Of a stretch of 64,000 nt of DNA, positions 1 through 8,338 are shown piece after piece. Position numbers and translations under genes: made by a program. The stretch's first letter is position 1. Every line of letters starts with the position of its first letter. The notes below the pieces were generated by a model. The model was not told the DNA's origin. It ran no database searches and worked only from the letters and a program-made list of their open reading frames with translations. Origin of the DNA: Microbacterium luteum (GTDB taxonomy: Bacteria; Actinomycetota; Actinomycetes; Actinomycetales; Microbacteriaceae); assembly GCF_015277875.1 (NCBI RefSeq), contig NZ_CP063814.1:1302001-1366000 (forward strand), read 5' to 3'.

Positions 1-1
1 A

Positions 2-79
2 CATCACGACGAGGAGCGGGTCCCCGTGGCGCAGATCGTCGAGGTCGAGCGCGGTCTGCGAGCGTGGCTGACCGCGTGA
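2..79 (+). CDS. C-terminal end of an unidentified protein (5' truncated)
   Basis: An open frame enters from the left edge and encodes the last 25 residues of a protein, ending in RGLRAWLTA before TGA at 77-79. The tail looks like an ordinary helical C-terminus. It overlaps the GTG start of the next gene by 16 nt, which suggests one operon. Too little is visible to name a family; the frame is supported only by its openness and the overlap arrangement. Confidence 0.5.
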   Translation, partial: HHDEERVPVAQIVEVERGLRAWLTA

Positions 80-1287
80 CGGAGCGGGCGGAAGCTTCCG
101 CCCCGTCGCTCTGGACGCGCCCGGCGCTGCGCGTCGCGTTGGTGTACCTGTCGGCGCGCGTGGTCACGAGCGCGTTCTTCGTTCTCGCCTCCGCGCTGGC
201 CCCGGCGGATGCCCGGCACGGCCAGGGGGCGACGATCGGCACCTATGTGCTGGCGTGGGACGCCCAGTGGTACTGGCTCATCGCCTTTCAGGGGTATCCC
301 ACCGAGCTGCCGCTGACCGAGGCCGGCCGCGTCGCCGAGAACGCGTGGGCGTTCATGCCGCTGTATCCCGCACTGTCGGCGGTGGTCGCGGCGCCCTTCG
401 GGCATTGGGGGGTCGGGGCGTTCCTGGTCACGCTCACGGCCGGCTACGGATGCGCGCTCGTGCTGCATCGGATGTTCCGCGAGCGTCTCGGCGAGAGCGC
501 CGCGCTGTGGGGAGTGGTGTTCTTCTCCGCCGGGCCGCTCGCCGCCCTGCTGCAGGTGGGCTACGCCGAGGCGCTGTTCCTGTTCTTCCTGCTGCTGGCG
601 ATCCGCTGCGTGCAGAAGCGACGCTACGGCTGGCTGTACCTGCTCATCCCGCTCATGGGTTTCACACGACCCGGGGTGCTCGCGTTCGCGCTGTTCCTCG
701 CCCTCTACGGTCTGTGGCGGCTCACCCGTCGCACGGTCGAGCCGGTCACCCGCCGGGATGTCGTGCACATCCTGGCCCTGGGCGCCCTCGCGACGATCGT
801 CGGGTTCTCGTGGCAGGTGATCGCGGCGGTGGTCACGACGGACGCGTCGGCTTATCTGGAGACAGAGCTGGCCTGGCGGCGGCAGTGGGTCGGCGACGCG
901 GGCGGATTCCTGCCGTTCGAGGGGTGGGTGCAGGGAGCGACGTTCTGGTTCCCGCGGTGGGGACTGCCCGCCTGGCTCGGCGTCACCGCCCTGGTTCTGC
1001 TGGTGGCCGCTGTCGCCGCCCTTCTCCTGCTCGAGCCGCATGTCCGCAGACTCGGGGTCGAAGTGCGCCTGTGGTCGGCGAGTTATCTCGTGTACCTTCT
1101 CGCGGTGTTCTTCCCGCAGTCGAGCACGTTCCGTCTGCTGTTCCCGCTCGCTCCGCTGGCCGGTGCGCTCGCCGTTCCCCCGTCCCGGCGGTGGCGGATC
1201 GGGGTGCTGGTGGCGTGTCTGATCGGCCAGGTGGTGTGGATCTACAACATGTACACGCTCGGAAACACGTTCTGGCGCATCCCCTGA
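64..1287 (+). CDS. PIG-V/Gpi18-like integral membrane mannosyltransferase
   Basis: This 407-residue polytopic protein has roughly ten hydrophobic segments from about residue 24 to the C-terminus. The motif WDAQWYW near residue 70 sits after the first membrane segment, where PIG-V and related GT-C glycosyltransferases place an acidic WD motif in an outward loop. Such enzymes use polyprenyl-phosphate mannose and work on the outer face of the membrane; the exact acceptor here is unknown. The GTG start at 64 overlaps the upstream gene. The family assignment is by motif and topology; the substrate is inference. Confidence 0.75.
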   Translation: MADRVTERAEASAPSLWTRPALRVALVYLSARVVTSAFFVLASALAPADARHGQGATIGTYVLAWDAQWYWLIAFQGYPTELPLTEAGRVAENAWAFMPLYPALSAVVAAPFGHWGVGAFLVTLTAGYGCALVLHRMFRERLGESAALWGVVFFSAGPLAALLQVGYAEALFLFFLLLAIRCVQKRRYGWLYLLIPLMGFTRPGVLAFALFLALYGLWRLTRRTVEPVTRRDVVHILALGALATIVGFSWQVIAAVVTTDASAYLETELAWRRQWVGDAGGFLPFEGWVQGATFWFPRWGLPAWLGVTALVLLVAAVAALLLLEPHVRRLGVEVRLWSASYLVYLLAVFFPQSSTFRLLFPLAPLAGALAVPPSRRWRIGVLVACLIGQVVWIYNMYTLGNTFWRIP

Positions 1288-1321
1288 CGGCACATTTCCG
1301 TCGACGGGCGGGTGTGCACGA

Positions 1322-1327
1322 TAAACT
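1322..1327 (+). promoter_or_regulatory. -10 hexamer TAAACT for the DUF3117 gene
   Basis: TAAACT lies 34 nt before the ATG at 1362, giving a short leader that includes a small GGAGG/CCTCC stem and a GGGAG ribosome site. No clear -35 element is visible. Confidence 0.45.
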
Positions 1328-1361
1328 CGGGAGGCAGACCTCCACAAGAAAGGGAGCCACG

Positions 1362-1535
1362 ATGGCAGCGATGAAGCCGAGAACCGGAGACGGGCCGATG
1401 GAGGCCGTGAAGGAGGGGCGCCTCATCATCGTGCGTGTTCCACTCGAGGGTGGGGGCCGTTTGGTCGTCTCTGTGAACGATGCTGAGGCCAAGGAGCTTC
1501 ACGACGTTCTGGGGGGTGTCGTCAGCGCAGCCTGA
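1362..1535 (+). CDS. DUF3117 domain-containing small protein
   Basis: A 57-residue protein beginning MAAMKPRTGDGPMEAVKEG and ending in GGVVSAA, matching the DUF3117 family, which is nearly universal in Actinobacteria and has no established function. It is the usual full length. The ATG at 1362 follows a GGGAG ribosome-binding site. The gene stands alone between its own promoter and a strong hairpin terminator, as expected for a well-expressed monocistronic small gene. Confidence 0.9.
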   Translation: MAAMKPRTGDGPMEAVKEGRLIIVRVPLEGGGRLVVSVNDAEAKELHDVLGGVVSAA

Positions 1536-1558
1536 CGTACGTTCTCGTCTCACATACG

Positions 1559-1586
1559 AAAAGGCCGGTCCGAGGACCGGCCTTTT
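1559..1586. terminator. Bidirectional intrinsic terminator
   Basis: AAAAGGCCGGTCC and GGACCGGCCTTTT form a 13-bp stem with a GA-type loop. The A-run and T-run let it work for the DUF3117 transcript on the plus strand and the convergent O-methyltransferase transcript on the minus strand. Confidence 0.92.
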
Positions 1587-1602
1587 CGTGTGTGAGACCG
1601 GG

Positions 1603-2244
1603 TCAGCGAGGCTCTGCGGCGACGGTGGTCAGCTGGAGGAGGCCTTCGCCCACGATCGAGAGTGCGCCGATGACGGCGGATGAGGATTGCGTCTCCTGGA
1701 TGAGGGAGCGGTATGCGGCTGTCGTCGGGTCGCGCCGCACGGGGTCGGAGACCGCCCCGCCACCGAGCACGCGCGGCACCAGCACCGTGCCGCCGGCGCG
1801 CACCAGGCGCAACCCGTGCTCGACGTACTCGATCACACCCTCGGGGTCGGCATCGACGAAGACGATGTCGTAGGAGGCCTCGTTCATGCGCGGGAGCACC
1901 TGGGCGGCGCGACCGGTGATGAAACGGGCTCGCGCGGCGGGCACGCGCGCGTCGGCGAAAGCCTGTCGGGCGGCGCCGAGGTGCTCGGGCTCGCTGTCGA
2001 TCGTGGTGAGGGTCGCGCGAGGCGACCCGTGCAGAAGCCACAGGCCCGACACGCCCGCTCCGGTGCCGATCTCGACGATGTTCAGGGCGGCCGAGGCCGC
2101 TGCGATCACCGCGGCCTGGGCGCCGACTTCGGCGCTGATGGGCGCTGCGCCCAATTCCAGCGCGGCCGCGCGGGCACGTGCGATGTGATCGGGTTCGACG
2201 ACGGACTCCGCCGCGAAGCGCCGATCGGCGTCTTGATCTGCCAT
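1603..2244 (-). CDS. O-methyltransferase, class I SAM-dependent
   Basis: The protein of about 213 residues has a SAM-binding motif (NIVEIGTGAGVSGLW) near residue 58 and the acidic DIVFVDADPEG motif typical of the CCoAOMT-like O-methyltransferase family 3. Start choice: an AAGGAG site lies five nt before the ATG at 2244, whereas the in-frame GTG at 2250 overlaps that site. The substrate cannot be deduced. In actinobacteria this family often neighbours tatB, as here, where tatB is divergent. Confidence 0.85.
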   Translation of the reverse strand: MADQDADRRFAAESVVEPDHIARARAAALELGAAPISAEVGAQAAVIAAASAALNIVEIGTGAGVSGLWLLHGSPRATLTTIDSEPEHLGAARQAFADARVPAARARFITGRAAQVLPRMNEASYDIVFVDADPEGVIEYVEHGLRLVRAGGTVLVPRVLGGGAVSDPVRRDPTTAAYRSLIQETQSSSAVIGALSIVGEGLLQLTTVAAEPR

Positions 2245-2304
2245 GTCCACTCCTTCCGGATCAGCTTAGGTGCCGCATCGCGACGCGCCGCTGAGGCGCG
2301 ACGG

Positions 2305-2310
2305 TAATCT
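2305..2310 (+). promoter_or_regulatory. -10 TAATCT, leaderless promoter of tatB
   Basis: TAATCT ends 6 nt before the GTG at 2317, so transcription should begin at or next to the start codon. Confidence 0.6.
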
Positions 2311-2316
2311 GAAGGG

Positions 2317-2691
2317 GTGTTCAACGGCCTGACGTTCGAGAAGCTGATGCTGATCCTCGTCATCGCCGCCTTCCTGCTGGGACCGGAGCGGCTGCCGCGC
2401 TACGCCGAGGCGCTCGCGGGCCTCGTCCGGCGCGTGCGGGATTTCGCGCAGGGCGCGAGGACGCGCATGAAGGACGAGATGGGCGACGAGTTCGACGACG
2501 TCGACTGGCGGCAGCTCGATCCGCGCCAGTACGACCCGCGGCGCATCATTCGGGAGGCCCTCCTCGACGACCCGCCGGTTCCCGCCGCGAAGGCCGCGAA
2601 AGCCACGACGACAGCGGCTCCGGCGGTGAAGCCCGTCACGAGCAAACTCGAGCCCGGCACGCGGCCGCCCTTCGACAGCGAAGCGACCTGA
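2317..2691 (+). CDS. tatB: Sec-independent protein translocase subunit TatB
   Basis: The 124-residue protein has one N-terminal membrane helix (about residues 6-20), then LLGPERLPRYAEALAG, the conserved hinge and start of the amphipathic helix of the TatA/TatB family, followed by a charged region and a variable Ala/Lys/Pro tail. The Phe-Glu before the helix and the Pro-Glu-Arg-Leu-Pro hinge fit TatB rather than TatA. TatB receives twin-arginine signal peptides with TatC. tatA and tatC are not in the window. Confidence 0.88.
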   Translation: MFNGLTFEKLMLILVIAAFLLGPERLPRYAEALAGLVRRVRDFAQGARTRMKDEMGDEFDDVDWRQLDPRQYDPRRIIREALLDDPPVPAAKAAKATTTAAPAVKPVTSKLEPGTRPPFDSEAT

Positions 2692-2721
2692 GGGCGGGTT
2701 CGTATCGCCGACATCGCGCGG

Positions 2722-2743
2722 GCATAGGAGGCGCATAGGAGAG
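2722..2743 (+). promoter_or_regulatory. Tandem 11-bp direct repeat, candidate response-regulator site
   Basis: GCATAGGAGGC is followed without gap by GCATAGGAGAG, so a 9-bp element repeats at exactly one helical turn. It lies 51-72 nt before the lipoprotein ATG at 2794, a position typical for an OmpR-family activator. The regulator itself is not visible. Confidence 0.55.
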
Positions 2744-2793
2744 CGCGGTGCACTGTTCTCACGACACACGCACCCCATCCGAAGGAGTCGACC

Positions 2794-3951
2794 ATGCGAC
2801 GACCGGCCCTGACAACCGCCGCTCTCCTCACCTCCGTGCTGCTGGTCAGCGGCTGCGCGGCGACCTCGGCGTCGTCCGACACCGCGACCGCCACGACCGC
2901 GCCCTCCACCAGCACGGAGTCGACCACGTCCTCGACCGTGGACACCTCCAGCGAGAGCGGCGACATCGACTGGAGCACCCTGCCCACCACCGAGGTGGCG
3001 CTCACCGACGACGGGCTCACGATCACCGAGCCCGGAACCTATGTGCTCACCGGATCATCCACCGGGCAGATCGTCGTCGACAGCGACGGCCTCGTGCGCA
3101 TCATCCTCGACGGCGTCACGATCGACAGCGCGGACGGTGCGGCGATCCGCGTCGACAATGCCGAGACGACCGTCATCGAGCTCGCCGAGGGGTCGACGAA
3201 CTCCGTCGCCGACGCTTCGACCCGCAGCGACGAGGAGATCGACGGTGCGATCTACTCCGCGGACGATCTCGTGATCACCGGGACGGGCTCGCTCGAGGTC
3301 GCCGCGAACTTCGCGGACGGCATCGTCGGCAAGGACGATCTGTGGATCGAAGCGGGAACGATCGCCGTCTCGAGCGTCGACGACGGCATCCGTGGCACGG
3401 ACTCGCTCACGGTGACCGGCGGCACGATCGACGTCGACGCCGCCGGGGACGGGATCAAATCCAGCAACGACACCGACGCCGGGGCCGGGCAGCTGGTCGT
3501 GTCGGGCGGTGAGATCACCATCACCAGCGGTGACGACGCCGTGAAGGCCGAGCAGCAGGTCACCATCAGCGGCGGAGTGATCGACATCGTGTCCTCCGTC
3601 GAGGGTATCGAGGCGCCCGTCATCGTGATCGAGGGCGGTCAGACGAGCGTCAACGCATCGGACGACGGCGTGAACGCGGCCGCCTCGGCCATCGTGACCA
3701 GCGGACTGTCGATCTCGATCAGCGGCGGCGACCTCAGCATCGTGATGGGTTCCGGCGACACCGATGCGGTCGACAGCAACGGAGACCTCACCATCAGCGG
3801 CGGCACGATCGACATCACGGCGCAGTCCGCGTTCGACTACGACGGCAGCGGGACCCTCACGGGCGGCACGATCACCGTCAACGGGGAAGAGGTCACGGAG
3901 CTGTCGAACCAGATGATGGGCGGCGGCATGGGCGGCGGCGGGCGTCCCTGA
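2794..3951 (+). CDS. Carbohydrate-binding domain (DUF4353)-like beta-helix lipoprotein
   Basis: The 385-residue protein begins with a lipoprotein signal: MRRPALTTAALL, a hydrophobic core and the lipobox VSGC with Cys at about residue 21. A Ser/Thr-rich spacer of about 50 residues follows. The rest is a series of repeating strands of the form ISGGxIDI or DDGI, the pattern of DUF4353 right-handed beta-helix proteins. The last residues are MMGGGMGGGGRP, a Met/Gly tail. GAAGGAG precedes the ATG. It should be anchored outside the cytoplasmic membrane; the ligand is unknown. Confidence 0.8.
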   Translation: MRRPALTTAALLTSVLLVSGCAATSASSDTATATTAPSTSTESTTSSTVDTSSESGDIDWSTLPTTEVALTDDGLTITEPGTYVLTGSSTGQIVVDSDGLVRIILDGVTIDSADGAAIRVDNAETTVIELAEGSTNSVADASTRSDEEIDGAIYSADDLVITGTGSLEVAANFADGIVGKDDLWIEAGTIAVSSVDDGIRGTDSLTVTGGTIDVDAAGDGIKSSNDTDAGAGQLVVSGGEITITSGDDAVKAEQQVTISGGVIDIVSSVEGIEAPVIVIEGGQTSVNASDDGVNAAASAIVTSGLSISISGGDLSIVMGSGDTDAVDSNGDLTISGGTIDITAQSAFDYDGSGTLTGGTITVNGEEVTELSNQMMGGGMGGGGRP

Positions 3952-3984
3952 GACGACGTCTCCCGAAGAGGCACCCGGTCGCGC

Positions 3985-5136
3985 TCAGCCGGTCGTGAAC
4001 GGCAGGGCGCGGCCGGGCAGATCGCGCGGCCGTGCGGCGAGAGCCTTCGCCAGCGCCGTGATGGCGCGCGCGGCCGGGTCCTCCGGGACAGCGATCACGC
4101 CGGGCACACCGTCGTCGCCGGCCTGACGGAACGCCGGACTCAGGGGGATCGATGCGACGACCTCCACTGGCTCGGAGGCGGTGGTCAGCGCATCCGCCAC
4201 CGCGCGTCCGCCGCCGGAGCCGAACACCTCGAGCGCCGTGCCGTCGGGAAGAGACAGGGCGGACATGTTCTCCACCACGCCGATCAGGCGCTGTCCGGTC
4301 TGACGGGCGACGAGCCCGCTGCGCACCGCGACGTCGGACGCGGCCGGCTGGGGCGTCGTGACGACGAGCACCTCGGCGTGGGGGAGGAGCTGGCCCACCG
4401 AGATGGCGACGTCTCCGGTGCCCGGCGGCATGTCCAGCAGCAGCACGTCGAGGTCACCGAAGAACACGTCGGTGAGGAACTGCTGCACGGTCCGGTGCAG
4501 CATCGGACCGCGCCAGGCCACCGCGCCCACCGGTCCGTCGGCGTCACCGCGACGCAGGAACATCCCGATCGAGACGACCTTCACGCCGTACGCGACCGGC
4601 GGCAGCATGAGGTCGTCGATCCGGGTCGGCGAGGGTGCTCTGCCGTCGGCGTCGACGAGTCCGACCAGGCCCGGGATCGAGAAGCCGTGCACGTCGGCGT
4701 CGATGAGCCCGACGGAGAGGCCCTGTTCGGCGAGCGCCACGGCCAGGTTGGCCGTCACACTCGACTTGCCCACGCCCCCCTTGCCGCTCGTGACGGCGAT
4801 GACGCGCGTGAGCGAATCGCGGCCGAACGGCATCTGCCGTGCGGGTCGCCCGTCGCGGAGCTTGTCGGTCAGGGCCCGGCGCTCGTCGAGGGTCATCACC
4901 CCCACCTCGAGGTCGACGGCGTCGACGCCGGTCACCGCCGCCGCTGCGTCGGTGACATCACGCGAGATGCGGTCGGCGGCGGGGCATCCGACGATGGTCA
5001 GAGCGATCGCGACGTGCGCGGTGCCGGCGTCGACGCTCACCTCGCGCACCATGTCGAGATCGCTCAGCGGACGGCGCAGCTCGGGATCGATGACCGAGCC
5101 GACGGCCGTGCGGACGCGGGATGCGAGGTCGCTCAC
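3985..5136 (-). CDS. mrp: Mrp/NBP35-family iron-sulfur cluster carrier ATPase
   Basis: This 383-residue protein has an N-terminal MIP18/DUF59 domain (about 1-80) and a P-loop ATPase domain with the deviant Walker A GKGGVGKS at 118-125 and DADVHG after it. Family members carry Fe-S clusters between scaffold and apoprotein. The short CxxC that bridges the cluster in ApbC/NBP35 proteins is absent: the region after ENMS reads ALSLPDGTALEVFG. The GTG start overlaps the DUF1003 stop by 4 nt, so the two genes are translationally coupled. Confidence 0.88.
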   Translation of the reverse strand: MSDLASRVRTAVGSVIDPELRRPLSDLDMVREVSVDAGTAHVAIALTIVGCPAADRISRDVTDAAAAVTGVDAVDLEVGVMTLDERRALTDKLRDGRPARQMPFGRDSLTRVIAVTSGKGGVGKSSVTANLAVALAEQGLSVGLIDADVHGFSIPGLVGLVDADGRAPSPTRIDDLMLPPVAYGVKVVSIGMFLRRGDADGPVGAVAWRGPMLHRTVQQFLTDVFFGDLDVLLLDMPPGTGDVAISVGQLLPHAEVLVVTTPQPAASDVAVRSGLVARQTGQRLIGVVENMSALSLPDGTALEVFGSGGGRAVADALTTASEPVEVVASIPLSPAFRQAGDDGVPGVIAVPEDPAARAITALAKALAARPRDLPGRALPFTTG

Positions 5137-5669
5137 GTGGTGGAGGACTCCTTCCGCGGGGCGTCATCGAGGTGCGTGAGCATCTTCTTCAACTCTCCGC
5201 GGAGCACGTCTTTGGTGAGCACATCGCCCTTCATGTCGTTGACCGCCATGCGGAGAGCGACGATCTCCCTCGCGAGGTACTCCGTGTCGGCCAGGTTCCG
5301 CTCGGCACGCTGTCGGTCCTGCTCGATCTGCACGCGGTCGCGGTCGTCCTGGCGGTTCTGGGCGAGCAGGATGAGCGGAGCAGCGTACGACGCCTGGAGC
5401 GAGAGCATGAGCGTCAGGGCGGTGAAGCCATTCGCCGCCGAGTCGAACCGGAGGTCGACCGGCATGAGGGTGTTCCACGCCAGCCACGCCGCGCAGAAAC
5501 CGCTCAGGATCACCAGGAACGCCGGCGTGCCCATCGCACGTGCGATCCACTCGGTGAACCGCCCGAAGCGATCACGGGAGGGCTGCGGGGTGCGCCCGAG
5601 AACACCGGAGCGCCCGCGGGGCGCATCGAGGCCTCTGATGCGGGTGATCTGCTTGCGCTCGCGAGCCAT
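5133..5669 (-). CDS. DUF1003 membrane protein
   Basis: A 178-residue protein with a basic N-terminus, two membrane segments (around residues 55-75 and 85-105) and a C-terminal charged helical region rich in Asp, Arg and Gln, the usual build of DUF1003 proteins. The second ATG at 5669 is preferred to the ATG at 5672 because it sits five nt after AGGAGG; both overlap the stop of the upstream gene. It is coupled to mrp downstream and to the MgtE-N/CBS gene upstream. Function is not established. Confidence 0.82.
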   Translation of the reverse strand: MARERKQITRIRGLDAPRGRSGVLGRTPQPSRDRFGRFTEWIARAMGTPAFLVILSGFCAAWLAWNTLMPVDLRFDSAANGFTALTLMLSLQASYAAPLILLAQNRQDDRDRVQIEQDRQRAERNLADTEYLAREIVALRMAVNDMKGDVLTKDVLRGELKKMLTHLDDAPRKESSTT

Positions 5670-6964
5670 CATCGCCTCCTCGTGGGGATCGCGGCGGTCG
5701 TGGTCGGAACGGCGGGCACCTCGGGGCCCTCCGTCTCGACCGAACGCCAGTCGTCCGGCAGCAGGTGGTCGAGAACGTCGTCGATGGAGACGGCCCCCAC
5801 CAGGCGTCGCGCGGGATCGACCACCGGTACCGATACCAGGTTGTAGCTGGCGAGCATGCGCGCGACCTCGGACGCCGCCGCCGTCGCGGGGATGGGGTCG
5901 ACGGAGTCGTCGATGATGGCGCCGAGCCGCTCGTGCGGCGGGTAGCGCAGCATCCGCTGGAAGTGCACGGTGCCCAGGAGCCGGCCCGTGGGGGTCTCGT
6001 AGGGCGGGAGGGTGATGAACACCGAGGCCGCCAGTGCCGGATGCAGCTCGTGGCGCCGGATGAGGGCGAGAGCCTCGGCGACGGTCGACTCCGCCGACAG
6101 GACGATCGGCTCGTTCGTCATGAGGCCGCCGGCGGTGTCGGGGCCGTACTTCAGCAGGTCGCGCACATCTTGCGCCTCCTCGGGCTCCATGAGGCCGAGG
6201 AGCTGCTCCGATCGCACCTTGGGCAGCTGGCCGAGGAGATCGGCGGCGTCGTCGGGTTCCATCGCGTCGAGGATGTCGGCGGCGCGCTCATCGTCGAGCT
6301 GCTCGAGGATGTGCACCTGCTCGTCTTCGGGCATCTCTTCCAGCGCGTCGGCCAGGCGGTCGTCGGGAAGCTCCTCGGCCACTTCGATCAGGCGATCCTC
6401 GGGGAGATCGAGGAGGGTGTTGGCGAGGTCGGCGGGCTTGAGCTCGGAGAAGCTCGCCACCAGCTGCTCGGCCGATTGCGCTTCGCCCGGCTCCTGGTCT
6501 TCGCGCACCTGCGACCAGGTGGCGAAGGTCGTCGCGCCCTTCGAGAAGGGGGATCCTCCCGTCTTGGGTCGCCGCAGGAAGAGCTGGCCGATGTCCCAGT
6601 CCCCGAGGCGGCTGCGCTCGATGGCGACGTCCTCGATGACGGCGGTGCCGGATCCGTCGCGCAGGAAGACGCGACGACCGACGAGCTCGGCCATGACCCG
6701 CACCTCGCCGCCGCGCTGCTGGAAGCGGCGCACGTTGATCAGGCCGGTGGTGATGACCTGGCCCGGACGGATCGAGGTGACACGGCCGATCGAGAGGAAC
6801 ACGTGACGCCGACCGGGGATCTCCACGATCAGCCCGACGACCCGGGGCGGGTCATCGGCACGGAAGATGACGACCACGTCGCGCACCTTGCCCAGCCGGT
6901 CGCCCGCGGGGTCGAAGACGGCGCAGCCGGTCAGGCGGGCGATGAATACCCTCTGCGTGCTCAC
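5669..6964 (-). CDS. PRC-barrel / MgtE N-terminal / CBS domain protein without a channel domain
   Basis: The 431-residue protein starts with a PRC-barrel-like region (about 1-130), then an acidic helical MgtE intracellular N-domain (about 165-275, with LPEDRLIEVAEELPDDR-type repeats) and two CBS motifs (about 280-405). There is no membrane segment, so the Mg2+ channel of true MgtE is missing. It resembles the cytosolic Mg2+-sensing part of MgtE and may sense Mg2+ or nucleotide as a soluble regulator. It is the first gene of a coupled operon with DUF1003 and mrp; the start is fixed by a TACGCT box 6 nt upstream. Confidence 0.8.
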   Translation of the reverse strand: MSTQRVFIARLTGCAVFDPAGDRLGKVRDVVVIFRADDPPRVVGLIVEIPGRRHVFLSIGRVTSIRPGQVITTGLINVRRFQQRGGEVRVMAELVGRRVFLRDGSGTAVIEDVAIERSRLGDWDIGQLFLRRPKTGGSPFSKGATTFATWSQVREDQEPGEAQSAEQLVASFSELKPADLANTLLDLPEDRLIEVAEELPDDRLADALEEMPEDEQVHILEQLDDERAADILDAMEPDDAADLLGQLPKVRSEQLLGLMEPEEAQDVRDLLKYGPDTAGGLMTNEPIVLSAESTVAEALALIRRHELHPALAASVFITLPPYETPTGRLLGTVHFQRMLRYPPHERLGAIIDDSVDPIPATAAASEVARMLASYNLVSVPVVDPARRLVGAVSIDDVLDHLLPDDWRSVETEGPEVPAVPTTTAAIPTRRR

Positions 6965-6970
6965 GATTCC

Positions 6971-6976
6971 AGCGTA
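6971..6976 (-). promoter_or_regulatory. -10 TACGCT, leaderless promoter of the PRC/MgtE-N/CBS gene
   Basis: On the minus strand TACGCT ends 6 nt before the GTG at 6964. Confidence 0.6.
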
Positions 6977-7002
6977 GACCGGCGTCGTGGGAGGATGGAG
7001 GA

Positions 7003-7665
7003 ATGAGCATGATCGGCGGACGCGGCTCCCAGGCCACCGGAGAGGTGGGTCCCACGGTCGCGTCGTTCCCGACGTACGAGGCCGCGCAGAAGGCGGTGTC
7101 GGAGCTGATCTCCGGGGAGATCCCGGCTCGTGAGATCGCGATCGTCGGCACGGGACTGCGCTCGGTCGAGCGGGTGACCGGCCGTCTCGGGTACGCGTCG
7201 GCCGCTCGGTCGGGAGCGATCAACGGGCTGCTCCTGGGGCTGTTGTTCAGCGCCGTGGTCGTACTCGGATCTCCGACGGTTCCCATCCAGGTCTTCGTCG
7301 GCGTGCTGTTCGTCGGCATCGCGATCGGGATGCTCTTCAGCATCGTGACCTACTCCCTCGTGCGCCGTCGGCGCGACTACGCCTCGGTGATGGCCGTCGT
7401 CGCGGACACCTACGAGGTGACCGTCACGGCCAACAGCCTTCATCGTGCCCGACAGGTGCTGGGCCCCCGGGCGAACGGGCCCGCCGGGACCGACCCCGCC
7501 GTGCCCGGCCCCGCCGTGCCCGGCCCTCCCGCACATCCTTCCGACCCGCCGGCTCGCCCGTCGTCCACCGACGCGCCCGACCGGCCGGTCGCGCCGCCGC
7601 AGTACGGCGAGCGCGTCGACCCGGATGCGCCGCGCCGCGCCGAGGACGACGCCCCCGGCTCGTGA
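7003..7665 (+). CDS. General stress protein 17M-like (YflT domain) membrane protein
   Basis: The 220-residue protein has an N-terminal YflT/general stress 17M-like domain (TVASFPTYEAAQKAV, residues 18-60), two adjacent membrane helices (about 72-92 and 96-116) with an arginine-rich cytoplasmic turn, a second short alpha/beta segment, and a Pro-rich tail of about 65 residues that is probably disordered. GGAGG lies just before the ATG. Its stop overlaps the start of the next gene by 4 nt. Role unknown. Confidence 0.75.
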   Translation: MSMIGGRGSQATGEVGPTVASFPTYEAAQKAVSELISGEIPAREIAIVGTGLRSVERVTGRLGYASAARSGAINGLLLGLLFSAVVVLGSPTVPIQVFVGVLFVGIAIGMLFSIVTYSLVRRRRDYASVMAVVADTYEVTVTANSLHRARQVLGPRANGPAGTDPAVPGPAVPGPPAHPSDPPARPSSTDAPDRPVAPPQYGERVDPDAPRRAEDDAPGS

Positions 7666-8330
7666 GCGCCGACACCGTCGAGGTGGAGCTTCCCGCGGGC
7701 ACGGTGCCGGTGAGTGCCGCCACCGCGGTCCCGGCCGAGCCGTGGGCGGTCCTGGCGGTGGCGCACGGTGCCGGCTCGCGGTTCGATCATCCCGGCGTGA
7801 CCGGCTTCACCGACGCGCTGAACGCGTGCGGCGTCGCGACGGTGCGCTTCAACTTCCCGTACGCCGAGGCTGGTCGGCGCATGCCGGGCCCACCCGCGCA
7901 CGCGATGACGGCATGGGAGGCGGTCGCCACGAAGGTGACGTCGGAGTTCCCGCATCTGCCGTTCTTCGCCGCGGGGCGCTCCTATGGCGGCCGGATGGCG
8001 TCGATGGCCGCCGCAGAAGGCCTCCTGCGCCCCCGGGGATTGATCTATCTCGGCTACCCGCTGCATCCGCCGGGCAAGCCGGAGAAGCCGCGTACGGAGC
8101 ATCTTCCCGCGATCGTCGTGCCGCAGCTGTTCCTCTCGGGAACGCGCGACGCCTTCGTGCAGCCGCTCGAGCAGCTCGACGAGGCGGTCGCGGCGTGCCG
8201 GGACGCCACCCTCGTGACGATCGACGGGGCCGGGCACGGCTTCGAGGTCGCGGGGCGACGTCGATCAGCCGACGAGGCGGCCGCGCACCTCGCGCCGATC
8301 GTCGTGGACTGGATGCGCGCCCGGGTTTGA
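7662..8330 (+). CDS. Alpha/beta hydrolase of the dienelactone hydrolase/KANL3-Tex30 type
   Basis: A 222-residue alpha/beta-hydrolase. It shows an oxyanion HGAGSRFDHPG segment near residue 33, the nucleophile elbow AGRSYGGRM (Ser near residue 108), an acid in SGTRDAF and the catalytic His in GAGHGFEV near residue 191, so the triad is complete. Human KANL3/Tex30-like proteins and many actinobacterial predicted hydrolases share this layout. The GTG start overlaps the stress-protein stop. Substrate unknown. Confidence 0.82.
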   Translation: MSADTVEVELPAGTVPVSAATAVPAEPWAVLAVAHGAGSRFDHPGVTGFTDALNACGVATVRFNFPYAEAGRRMPGPPAHAMTAWEAVATKVTSEFPHLPFFAAGRSYGGRMASMAAAEGLLRPRGLIYLGYPLHPPGKPEKPRTEHLPAIVVPQLFLSGTRDAFVQPLEQLDEAVAACRDATLVTIDGAGHGFEVAGRRRSADEAAAHLAPIVVDWMRARV

Positions 8331-8338
8331 GCGTCTGG

